Part shown: positions 24,530 to 32,459 of the stretch, piece by piece | Layout of the letters: each line of letters starts with the position of its first letter | How positions within the stretch are numbered: position 1 is the stretch's first letter | Assembly (NCBI GenBank): GCA_963778675.1 | Contig: CAVZVI010000007.1 | Span: 248,001-312,000 of the forward strand | Length of the DNA stretch: 64,000 nt | Reading direction: 5' to 3' | Origin: CAWCDJ01 sp963778675 | Lineage (GTDB): Bacteria > Acidobacteriota > Terriglobia > Bryobacterales > Bryobacteraceae | Translations under genes and position numbers: made by a program | Notes under the pieces: model-generated | Told to the model about the DNA's origin: nothing | The model's input: the letters and a program-made list of their open reading frames with translations, nothing else | Database searches by the model: none

Positions 24530-26587
24530 ATGCCCCTCGACGATCGCGCGATCGCCATTACGGCCACGTTTACCGCTGAAGCCATCCAGCCGGGACTTGC
24601 TTTCTGGACCGGGCTGCTCGGTCTCGATTACGACATCCGATTCGCGGGCTACAACCAGATCTTCCAGCAGTTGCTCGATCCCGCCGGCATTTTCGCCCGC
24701 AACCGCAACGGCTTCAATGTCGCGCTGGTTCGTCTGGAAGACTGGCAGCACGCGGGAGTTCCCGCCCAGGCCAGGCGTTTTGTAGACGCGGTGCGTGCCT
24801 GCGCTACGTCTCCGCTGATTGTGGTCATCTGTCCCTCCACGCCGGAACATGCGCCTTCCCTGGCCGCGCTCGAATGCGATCTCGCGGTATCACTGGCTGA
24901 GATGCCCGCCGTCTACACCATCACGGCGGCCGAAGTGCACGCGCTCTACCCGGTCGCCGAAGTGCATGATGCGCACGCCAACGAACTGGGGCACCTGCCT
25001 TACACGCCGCTCTACTTCGTCGCCCTGGCCACCGCGGTTGCCCGCAAGATTCACGCCATCGCGGTACCGCCCTATAAGGTAGTCGCGCTGGACTGCGACG
25101 ACACGCTCTGGTCCGGCATCTGCGGCGAGGACGGGCCCCAGGGGGTCGTCATCGATCCGCCGCGGCTCGGGCTCCAGGAGTTTATGGCCGATCGCCGCCG
25201 CGCGGGAATGCTGCTCGCGCTGTGCAGCAAGAACAACGAAGAGGACGTGTTCGACACCTTCCGCGCGCATCCGGAGATGCCGCTGAAGCTCGAGGATTTC
25301 GCGGGCCATCGCATCAACTGGCAGACCAAGAGCGCCAACCTTGCTTCGCTCGCCGAAGAGCTCGATCTCGGCCTCGACAGCTTCATCCTGGTGGACGACA
25401 ACCCCAAGGAGTGCAACGAAGCCCAGGCCGGCACGCCCGAAGTTCTGGCTCTGCCGCTGCCCGCCCGGGCGGCGGAGATTCCGGCATTCCTGGCGCACGT
25501 TTGGGCTTTCGACCGGGCCCGCGTCACCGAGGAAGACCGGCGGCGCCCGGAACTATATGCCCAGCGGGCCGAGAGAGTCCGCGCGGAGCGTGCCGCCGGC
25601 AGCCTGGAGGAGTTTCTCGCCTCGCTCGACCTGAAGGTCGCGATCGAGCCCGTCGAGGCGGCGCAAGTTCCCCGCGTCGCGCAGCTCACGCACCGGACCA
25701 ACCAGATGAACGCCACGCTGGTGCGCCGCACGGAAGGCGAAATCCAGTCGCTCAAGGCCGAGATCCTGGCCGTCGAGGTGAGCGATCGTTTCGGCAGCTA
25801 TGGACTTTCGGGCGCGATCGTTTTCCGCTGCGCGGGGGACGCGCTGGTGGTCGATACGTTTCTGCTGAGCTGCCGGGCTCTCGGCCGCGGCGTCGAGCAT
25901 CGCATGCTGGCGCGCCTCGGGCGCATCGCGCTGGATCGCGGCCTCGGGTGGGTGGAGATCCCGTTCATCGAGGGCCCGCGCAACCGGCCCGCCGCGCTCT
26001 TCCTCGAATCGCTGGCCGCTCCCGGCCCGGGCAGGGTCTTCCGCTTCCCGGCCGCGCGAGCCGCCGGCGTCGAATACAAACCGTCCGCCGCCCCCGAGAG
26101 GCGCGACCGTGAGGGAGCGGGCAAGCCCGCCACGCCCCGCAAGCGCCCGGACTACCTGAAGATCGCCACCGGCCTGCGCACGCCCGAAGCCATCCTCGAG
26201 CGCATCCGCGCCGCGTCACAGAAGGCCGCCCCGGCGCACGCCGTCACCGACCCTCCCCGCACTCCGCTCGAACGCGAACTCGCCGAGTTGTGGGCCGGGC
26301 TGCTGAACATCCCGGCGGTGGGCGTTCACGACAATTTCTTCGAGTTGGGCGGCCACTCGCTGCTGGCGGTGCAATTACTCTCCCGAGTACGCCAGATCCA
26401 CGGCGTGGAACTCTCGCTCGAAGTGGTCTACAGCGGCGAATTCACGGTTGCCGAATTGGCCAAGGCCGTGGAGCTGAAGGAAATCGAACAGGCCGGGGGC
26501 GATTACCAGGACCTGGTGCGGGAGCTCGAAGGCCTTTCCGATGACGAGGTGCGTGCCCTGCTTGCCGAAGAGCAGGATGCGAACTGA
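24530..26587 (+). CDS. FkbH-like HAD-IIIC enzyme fused to a C-terminal acyl/peptidyl carrier domain
   Basis: A 685-residue fusion. The HAD-IIIC core shows VVALDCDDTLWSGICGEDGPQGV with D188 and D190 of the DxD motif, then ALCSKNNEEDV, NWQTKSANLASLAEELDLG and FILVDDNPKECNEAQ. A GNAT-like FkbH C-terminal domain occupies about 330-530. FkbH proteins in tetronate and methoxymalonyl pathways dephosphorylate 1,3-bisphosphoglycerate and load the glyceryl unit onto a carrier protein. Here the carrier is built in: residues 580-660 hold DNFFELGGHSLLAVQLL with S610 as the phosphopantetheine site. The tail LEGLSDDEVRALLAEEQ resembles NRPS module ends. It is first gene of a three-gene operon with glycosyltransferases. 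The start is the ATG at 24530. Confidence 0.93.
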   Translation: MPLDDRAIAITATFTAEAIQPGLAFWTGLLGLDYDIRFAGYNQIFQQLLDPAGIFARNRNGFNVALVRLEDWQHAGVPAQARRFVDAVRACATSPLIVVICPSTPEHAPSLAALECDLAVSLAEMPAVYTITAAEVHALYPVAEVHDAHANELGHLPYTPLYFVALATAVARKIHAIAVPPYKVVALDCDDTLWSGICGEDGPQGVVIDPPRLGLQEFMADRRRAGMLLALCSKNNEEDVFDTFRAHPEMPLKLEDFAGHRINWQTKSANLASLAEELDLGLDSFILVDDNPKECNEAQAGTPEVLALPLPARAAEIPAFLAHVWAFDRARVTEEDRRRPELYAQRAERVRAERAAGSLEEFLASLDLKVAIEPVEAAQVPRVAQLTHRTNQMNATLVRRTEGEIQSLKAEILAVEVSDRFGSYGLSGAIVFRCAGDALVVDTFLLSCRALGRGVEHRMLARLGRIALDRGLGWVEIPFIEGPRNRPAALFLESLAAPGPGRVFRFPAARAAGVEYKPSAAPERRDREGAGKPATPRKRPDYLKIATGLRTPEAILERIRAASQKAAPAHAVTDPPRTPLERELAELWAGLLNIPAVGVHDNFFELGGHSLLAVQLLSRVRQIHGVELSLEVVYSGEFTVAELAKAVELKEIEQAGGDYQDLVRELEGLSDDEVRALLAEEQDAN

Positions 26588-26590
26588 CCC

Positions 26591-27799
26591 ATGCGCATTT
26601 TGCTGACCGCCAACGCGTCGTACGCGCCCCCGCGCGGCGGCGCCACCCGCAGCAACCTGATCTGGCTCGACCACCTGGCGTACTCCGGGCACCAGTGCCG
26701 CATCGTCTGCGGCGCCTCGGGTGAAGGCGCGGAGTTGCGCCATCACGAATCCATCCTGGTCTTCGCCGTGGAAGAGCCGGCCCGGCGGATCCACGTGCTG
26801 CGGCAGCAGATCCGGGAGTTCCGTCCCGATTGGGTGTTGGTCTCATCCGAAGACCTGGGCCACGGCCTTCTGCGGGAGGCACACCATTCCGGGCCTGGCC
26901 GGGTGGTTTACCTGGCGCATACGCCGCAGTTCTTCCCGTTCGGCCCCGCCAGTTGGAACCCCGACCGGTCCGCGGCCGAACTGGTCGCGCGATCCGCCGG
27001 GGTTGTCGCCATCGGCGCCCACATGGCCGGGTACATCGAACGCGAACTGCGCCGGCCGGCCGCGGTGATCCATCCGCCGATCTATGGCCTGGGCCCCTTC
27101 CCAAACCATGCGTGTTTCGACCGCGGCCTGATTACCATGATCAATCCGTGCGCGGTCAAAGGAATCTCCCTGTTCCTTGAAATCGCCGGCCGGATGCCGG
27201 AACGGGAATTCGGCGTGGTGCCCGGGTGGGGCACTACCGCGGAGGACCGGCGCGCACTCGAGAAGCTGACGAATGTGCAGTTCCTTCCGAACGCGCGCAA
27301 CATCGACGACGTGCTCGCCCGCACCCGCATCCTGTTGATGCCCTCGCTCTGGTACGAAGGGTTCGGCCTGATCGTGATGGAGAGCATGCTGCGGGGCATT
27401 CCCGTGGTGGCCAGCGACTCGGGCGGCCTCACCGAGGCAAAGCGGGGCACCGGGTACGTCATTCCGGTCCGCACGATCGAACGCTACCAGGCGGTGTACG
27501 ACGAGCACGCCATGCCGCGGCCGGTGGTCCCGGAGAACGACGCAGCGCCGTGGATCTCGGCCGTTTCCGAACTGCTCACGGACCGCGATGCCTACGAACG
27601 CGAATCGGCCGCTTCGCGCGCCGCCGCGGGGCGATTCACCGGCTCGCTCGACGCCGCCGGGCTGGAGCACTACCTGTCCGCTCTGCCGGCCGCGAACCCG
27701 GTACGCCCCGCCGCGGAAGCGGCTACCATCGAATCGCTCTCGCCCGAGAAGCGCGCTCTGCTCTTGCAGCGGCTGCACCAGCGAAGGACCGCGCGCTGA
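26591..27799 (+). CDS. GT4 family glycosyltransferase with NRPS-like C-terminal tail
   Basis: A 402-residue GT-B glycosyltransferase, 3 nt after the FkbH-carrier gene. It opens MRILLTANASYAPPRGGATRSNL. The C-terminal Rossmann half has NPCAVKGISLFLEIAGRMP, LLMPSLWYEGFGLIVMESML and the GT4 E-x7-E pair (E256, E264), followed by VVASDSGGLTEAKRG. The last 20 residues contain LSPEKRALLLQRLHQRR, a segment resembling linkers in nonribosomal peptide synthetases and not part of a usual GT4 protein. It is clearly paralogous to the N-terminal half of the next gene, so a tandem duplication is likely. Donor sugar and acceptor are unknown; the carrier-bound product of the upstream enzyme is a plausible acceptor. 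Probably cytoplasmic. Confidence 0.9.
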   Translation: MRILLTANASYAPPRGGATRSNLIWLDHLAYSGHQCRIVCGASGEGAELRHHESILVFAVEEPARRIHVLRQQIREFRPDWVLVSSEDLGHGLLREAHHSGPGRVVYLAHTPQFFPFGPASWNPDRSAAELVARSAGVVAIGAHMAGYIERELRRPAAVIHPPIYGLGPFPNHACFDRGLITMINPCAVKGISLFLEIAGRMPEREFGVVPGWGTTAEDRRALEKLTNVQFLPNARNIDDVLARTRILLMPSLWYEGFGLIVMESMLRGIPVVASDSGGLTEAKRGTGYVIPVRTIERYQAVYDEHAMPRPVVPENDAAPWISAVSELLTDRDAYERESAASRAAAGRFTGSLDAAGLEHYLSALPAANPVRPAAEAATIESLSPEKRALLLQRLHQRRTAR

Positions 27800-29799
27800 T
27801 GCGCATTCTGCTGGCGCAGAATTCGCTCTACTACCCGGCGCACGGCGGCGGCGACAAATCCAACCGTCTGCTGATCGAGGCGCTGGCCGCCCGCGGGCAC
27901 GAATGCCGCGCGGTCGCGCGCACCAGCGTCTTCGGCGAGGCGGAGCACGACCGGTACCTGGCGCAGCTCGCGCAGCGCGGCGTGGATCCCCGTTCGACGA
28001 CTGGCGGAATCGTGGCATTCGAGCGCAACGGTGTGGATGTCCGGGTGGTGACCAACGCGGGCCTGCGCGCCTGCTTCACCAATCAGGCAGAAGAGTTTCG
28101 CCCCGACGTAATCCTGACCTCGACCGACGACCCCGCGCAGCTCCTGCTCGAAGCCGCGCTGCGCTCCGAGGCTCGTGTTGTCTACCTGGTGCGCGCCACG
28201 CTGGCCGTCCCCTTCGGCCCCGATTGCGCCTTCCCCAGCGCAGCCAAGACGGCCCGCATCCGCGCCGCCGACCGCGTGGTGGGTGTCAGCCAGTACGTGG
28301 CGGATTATATCCGCCGGCATGCCGGAATCGACGCCGTGCACGTTCCGATCTCCCTCATGGAGCGGCGCGAGTGGCCGGCGCTCGGAAACCCCGGGAACGA
28401 ATTTGTAACACTCGCCAATCCGTGCGCCGTCAAGGGCATTTCGATTTTTCTGGCGCTGGCCGATGCGTTCCCCGAGACCGCCTTCGCGGCTGTGCCCATC
28501 TGGGGCACCACCCGGCAAGACCGCGCGGCGCTCAGCGCCCGCCCCAACATCCGCATCCTCGACCCGGTGGACAACATCGAGCTACTGCTCAAGCGGACAC
28601 GGGTGCTTCTGGTCCCGAGCCTGTGGGCCGAGGCGCGCTCCCGCATTATCGTCGAGGCCATGCTTTGCGGGGTCCCGGTGATGGCCGCGGATGTCGGCGG
28701 AATTCCCGAGGCAAAGATGGGAGTGCCGTACCTGCTTCCCGTCAACCCCGTCGCGAAGTACCAGACCACGCTCGACGAGCAGATGGTCCCGGTGGCTGAG
28801 GTTCCGCCGCAGGAGATCGGACCCTGGCGCGAGGCTTTGAGCCGCTTGCTGAACGACCCCAGTCATTACTCCGAAATCTCCGCCTGCTCGCGCACAGCCG
28901 CGCTGAGTTACGCCGCCAACCTGACCGTCGGACCGTTCGAGCGCCTGCTCGACGAAACTCCGCGCAGACCTCGCACAGAGCCGCAAAAGACGGGGGGCGG
29001 GCCGCCGCTCGCCAAACTCTCCCCGGAAAAGCGCCGTCTTCTCGCTCTACGCCTGCGCCAGAGGGCCCCCGCTGCCGCCTGGTTCCCTGGTATCCAATCC
29101 GCACCGGCGCCTCGACTGTTCTGGTTCCCGCACGCAGGAGGCGGCGCCGCCGGATTCCAGACATCTGCGCTCGAACGCTGGTCCTTGTGCCCCGTGCGTC
29201 TTCCAGGCCGCGAGTCGCGCCTGGCGGAAGCGCCCTTCGAAGGGATGACTCCCCTCGTGGAGGCTCTCGCCGCCGCCATCGAACCCTGGCTCGCGCAGCC
29301 ATTCGCATTTTTCGGACACAGCATGGGAGCTGTGGCCGCCTTCGAATTGGCGCGCCTCCTGCGGACTCGCGGCCTCCCGCTGCCCTCGTTGCTGATCGCT
29401 TCCTCGGCGCGCGCGCCTCAGTACCGCCGTAACCACGTGCCGCCGCCGGCGCCCTCCGAAGCGCAGTTCATCGACGAACTGCGGCGCCTGAACGGCGTCC
29501 CCATCGAAGTGCTCGATGACCCGGCTGTCCTCCGCGCCATCCTCCCCGCACTCCGGGCCGACGCCGGACTCTACCGCAGCTACGTCTACGCGGAAGGTGC
29601 GCCTCTCCCCTTCCCCATCCGCGCCTGGGGCGGCGCCTCAGATCCAAACATCACTCCGGCACACCTGGAAGCCTGGAACGAGCAGACTACTTCTTCCTTC
29701 GCCGTACGCCTCTTCCCCGGCGGCCACTTCTACCTGAATACGGCCCGCGCCGAATTCGTGGCCGCGCTCGACGAGTCCCTGAACCCGCCTGCCGTGTGA
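27799..29799 (+). CDS. GT4 glycosyltransferase fused to a type II thioesterase
   Basis: A 666-residue fusion translated from an ATG overlapping the previous stop (TGATG), so translation is probably coupled. Residues 1-395 are a GT4 paralogue of the preceding protein (MRILLAQNSLYYPAHGGGDKSNRLLIEALAARGHECRAV, NPCAVKGISIFLALADAFP, E278 and E286 of E-x7-E, but ARS where the paralogue has GFG). Residues about 407-421 repeat the linker LSPEKRRLLALRLRQ. Residues 435-660 are a GrsT/TEII-like alpha/beta hydrolase: LFWFPHAGGGAAGF, FFGHSMGAVAAFELA (S508), WGGASDPNI (Asp), FPGGHFYLN (His). TEIIs remove acyl groups from carrier proteins. A GT4-TEII fusion is unusual and ties glycosylation to release from the FkbH-linked carrier. 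Confidence 0.9.
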   Translation: MRILLAQNSLYYPAHGGGDKSNRLLIEALAARGHECRAVARTSVFGEAEHDRYLAQLAQRGVDPRSTTGGIVAFERNGVDVRVVTNAGLRACFTNQAEEFRPDVILTSTDDPAQLLLEAALRSEARVVYLVRATLAVPFGPDCAFPSAAKTARIRAADRVVGVSQYVADYIRRHAGIDAVHVPISLMERREWPALGNPGNEFVTLANPCAVKGISIFLALADAFPETAFAAVPIWGTTRQDRAALSARPNIRILDPVDNIELLLKRTRVLLVPSLWAEARSRIIVEAMLCGVPVMAADVGGIPEAKMGVPYLLPVNPVAKYQTTLDEQMVPVAEVPPQEIGPWREALSRLLNDPSHYSEISACSRTAALSYAANLTVGPFERLLDETPRRPRTEPQKTGGGPPLAKLSPEKRRLLALRLRQRAPAAAWFPGIQSAPAPRLFWFPHAGGGAAGFQTSALERWSLCPVRLPGRESRLAEAPFEGMTPLVEALAAAIEPWLAQPFAFFGHSMGAVAAFELARLLRTRGLPLPSLLIASSARAPQYRRNHVPPPAPSEAQFIDELRRLNGVPIEVLDDPAVLRAILPALRADAGLYRSYVYAEGAPLPFPIRAWGGASDPNITPAHLEAWNEQTTSSFAVRLFPGGHFYLNTARAEFVAALDESLNPPAV

Positions 29800-29818
29800 T
29801 ACCGCGGTTTGCCGCGAT

Positions 29819-30589
29819 TCAAAAGGTCCGGATGAACATGATGACGGAGATGGTGAACCCCACGGCGATGACGAACCGCCGCACGGCAGTCCGCCCGATC
29901 CGCCGCGCTACACCCGCCGCGCCGTATCCACCGGTGACCGCCGCCAGCGCCATGGGAAGGACGTACGGCCAGTAGATCATCCCGGCCCAGATGAACAGGA
30001 TCGCCGCCACGCCGTTGATACAGAGCGAAAAAAGGCTGGTCAAGGCGTTCATCTGGAGAATGTCCGTCATACCGAGGATGCCCAGGGCGGAGAGCATCAT
30101 GATGCTCACGCCCGCTCCGAAATAACCGCCGTAGACCGCTACCGCCAGTTGCAGCGCCAGGGCGCCCGGCAGCCAAACGCGGTGGCCGTGCCCGGTCCGC
30201 TGTTTGAGCTTCTGCTGAATCGGACCCTGCACGGTAAAGAGAAGGGTCGCAAACAGGATCAGGAATGGCACCAGGTGGTCGAACAGCTTCGGCGGCGTGA
30301 GCCGAAGCAGCATCGCGCCGATGCCGCCGCCGAGCAGGCTCGAAAAACAGAGCGTTCTCATGCGGGGATCGGTCTGGCCGAGTTCGCGCCGAAATCCCCA
30401 GATGCTCCCGAGCGACCCAGGCCAGATTGCCACCGTGCTGGTGGCGTTCGCGATGACCGATGGCAGGCCTAGCCAGAGAAGCGTGGGAAACGAGATCAGG
30501 GTGCCGCCACCCGCTACCGAATTAATCGCGCCCGCCAGGAACGCCGCTGCGCACGCCGCTGAAATATGGAGAAGGTCCGCCGGGGCCAT
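29819..30589 (-). CDS. TSUP (TauE/SafE) family membrane transporter
   Basis: A 256-residue integral membrane protein with about eight hydrophobic segments. It has the TauE/SafE family opening AAFLAGAINSVAGGGTLISFPTLLWLGLPSVIANATSTVA and the internal repeat LQLAVAVYGGYFGAGVSIMMLSALGILG. The family exports sulfite or organosulfonates or imports related anions. With two sulfatases and an arylsulfotransferase elsewhere in the window a sulfur-anion role is tempting, but they are more than 18 kb away. It converges on the FkbH operon and lies downstream of the DksA-like gene. Confidence 0.9.
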   Translation of the reverse strand: MAPADLLHISAACAAAFLAGAINSVAGGGTLISFPTLLWLGLPSVIANATSTVAIWPGSLGSIWGFRRELGQTDPRMRTLCFSSLLGGGIGAMLLRLTPPKLFDHLVPFLILFATLLFTVQGPIQQKLKQRTGHGHRVWLPGALALQLAVAVYGGYFGAGVSIMMLSALGILGMTDILQMNALTSLFSLCINGVAAILFIWAGMIYWPYVLPMALAAVTGGYGAAGVARRIGRTAVRRFVIAVGFTISVIMFIRTF

Positions 30590-30612
30590 CGCTCCATCTT
30601 AGCGTCTCCGCC

Positions 30613-30996
30613 TCAGGCTCCCGTTGCCGGGCGCGCCGGCCTCCAGCTCAAATGCGCTTCGCCGCTATCCACGGCTTTCCGGCAAGGCACACAGAAGGCA
30701 GCCCAGGGCACCGCGTGCAAGTGACGCTCGCTGATGGGATTCTGGCAGGCAAGACAGATGCCGAAGCGTCCGCTATCGATGCGGCGGGCGGCGGCCTGGA
30801 CCCGCAGCAGCAGAGCGGCCTCGTTGCCCAAACGGCGAACCGCAGCTTCATGGCCGGCGGGATGGTGCATATGCCGCACGCGCCCGGTCAACCGGGCGAG
30901 GGCCGCCGCGCCCCGCTTCCGGGCGATCCGTTCGGTCAACATCTTCTCGATTGAATCGAGCGTCATTCGGAATCGCTTGAGTCCCACCGAATCCAT
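30613..30996 (-). CDS. TraR/DksA-type C4 zinc finger protein
   Basis: A 127-residue protein whose C-terminal half carries the DksA/TraR zinc finger: RIDSGRFGICLACQNPISERHLHAVPWAAFCVPC, with paired Cys (CLAC and CVPC) 19 residues apart. The N-terminal part is helical and rich in Arg/Ala, consistent with the coiled coil that enters the RNA polymerase secondary channel. The acidic tip of true DksA is not obvious, so it may be a DksA-like protein without full stringent-response function. It is followed after 23 nt by the transporter gene and preceded after 16 nt by the gene of unknown function at 31013, all on the same strand. Confidence 0.85.
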   Translation of the reverse strand: MDSVGLKRFRMTLDSIEKMLTERIARKRGAAALARLTGRVRHMHHPAGHEAAVRRLGNEAALLLRVQAAARRIDSGRFGICLACQNPISERHLHAVPWAAFCVPCRKAVDSGEAHLSWRPARPATGA

Positions 30997-31012
30997 CCCT
31001 ATGCTCCGTGAT

Positions 31013-32416
31013 TCACGCGTGCGCCGGCGCGTAGCCGAAGAGCCGCTGTTGCTCGATCAGTTCCGCCGCCTCGGCCGGCACATACCTGGTCCACGCCGGA
31101 TCGCCCGATTGGATCATCTGCAACACATCGGCGGGACTGGTGTGAAGCTGGGTGGCGTCGAATTCGCGGATCGACTCGATCCGGTCATTTTCGAGCAGGT
31201 AATCGTACAGCTTTTGCAGCTTGGAATCGAACGTGACATGGTCAGACGTTTCCAGTTCTCCATCCGGAGACATCGTCGGATAAACGAACAGCCTGACCAC
31301 TCCTTGAAACAGCCGCCCCAGTCCTTCGAGTATGCCGCCCTGTAGCTCCCCGTAGTACTGTTCGTCGAAGATTGCGCGAAGCGTCGGAATCCCGACCACC
31401 ATCCCGACCCGGTCCTCCGTGTACTGGCGAAGATAAGTGGTCACGCAGTCAAACCGGGTGTAGTTGGAAATCATGACGGTCTTGTTCAACGCGCCGAGGA
31501 CTTCGGCGCGCGCAACAAAATCCTGGTGGTCGATCTTTTCCTCCGCCATCAGGTTGTTCAGCGTCATTTCCATCAGGACCACCGGCTCGGCCGCGTGGTC
31601 GCCCAGCTTTTCGAGTTGCCGCTTCGCCGCTTCCAGCATACCCAGCGTGACATTCGTAACCGGGCGGAAGCTGCCGCGCTCGATCAGCACCCGCCGGCCA
31701 TGCAGGATCTCGGACGGCTGAATCACATCACCCGCTGCCGTGAACATGGCCGCATCCGTAAAGCCATTCTCCACCAGTTGCAGGCTCATCAGACGGTGGT
31801 CCACGCCATGGAACACCGGCCCCGAGAACTTGATCATGTCGATCTCAATCCGGCGGCGGTCAAGCCCGTCCATCAGGCCGCGGACCAGCGCCGCGGGGTC
31901 CTCGTGCGACGTGAATGCGCCATAGAGGAGATTTACTCCCACGAGGCCCACCGCCTCCTGACGGCTGGTGGTGAACTTATCCAGCATTTCAACGTGGATG
32001 ATCACTTCCGACGGCTCGGAGCCAGGCCGGTCCTGAAAGTGAACACCGAGCCATCCGTGGCCCTCCGACGCGCGCGACGAGCCGTGCGTCGCCATCGTGT
32101 CGGCAAAGACGAAGAGGGCACTCTTATTGCGGTGCGCGGCGTCGAGGCGTTCCGTAAGCTGCTGGAACTCGGCTTGCATCATCGCTTCCAGCCGCTCGCG
32201 GCTCACATAGTGCGTGGCCGTGCCATAAAGGGCGTCGCTGATCTCCTTACCGTAAGCGGAGATCGACTTGGCCACGGTACCGGAAGCCTTGCCAACATGA
32301 AAGAACCAGCGGACCACTTCCTGCCCGGCGCCGATCTCCGCAAACGTGCCGAACCTTTGTGGATCCAGGTTGATGGCCAGGGCTTTTTCCTGGGCACTGC
32401 GCGCTGCTCCGTTCAT
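31013..32416 (-). CDS. Conserved protein of unknown function (about 467 aa)
   Basis: I do not recognise a characterised family. The protein is soluble-looking, without signal peptide or membrane segment. It contains well-formed motifs suggesting a conserved enzyme: FVFADTMATHGSSRASEGHGWLGVHF, EVIIHVEMLDK, GLVGVNLLYGAF, IDMIKFSGPVFHGVDHRLMSLQLVENGFTDAAMFTAAGDVIQPSEILHGRRVLIERGSFRPV and NKTVMISNYTRFD. I vaguely recall homologues in cyanobacteria and other phyla with inconsistent names, but no proven function. The ATG at 32414-32416 is preferred; a GTG 18 nt upstream is possible. It is first of a possible operon with the DksA-like and TSUP genes, and 43 nt downstream of the GH78 stop. Confidence 0.8.
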   Translation of the reverse strand: MNGAARSAQEKALAINLDPQRFGTFAEIGAGQEVVRWFFHVGKASGTVAKSISAYGKEISDALYGTATHYVSRERLEAMMQAEFQQLTERLDAAHRNKSALFVFADTMATHGSSRASEGHGWLGVHFQDRPGSEPSEVIIHVEMLDKFTTSRQEAVGLVGVNLLYGAFTSHEDPAALVRGLMDGLDRRRIEIDMIKFSGPVFHGVDHRLMSLQLVENGFTDAAMFTAAGDVIQPSEILHGRRVLIERGSFRPVTNVTLGMLEAAKRQLEKLGDHAAEPVVLMEMTLNNLMAEEKIDHQDFVARAEVLGALNKTVMISNYTRFDCVTTYLRQYTEDRVGMVVGIPTLRAIFDEQYYGELQGGILEGLGRLFQGVVRLFVYPTMSPDGELETSDHVTFDSKLQKLYDYLLENDRIESIREFDATQLHTSPADVLQMIQSGDPAWTRYVPAEAAELIEQQRLFGYAPAHA

Positions 32417-32459
32417 CGCCCACCAGTCTCCCACTTCCGCGAGACTGGCCGCAATCGAA

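Noticed and set aside
26843..28018. Open minus-strand frame across the glycosyltransferases
   Set aside because: Shadow of two clear GT4 genes; composition is low in hydrophobic order and no motif is visible.
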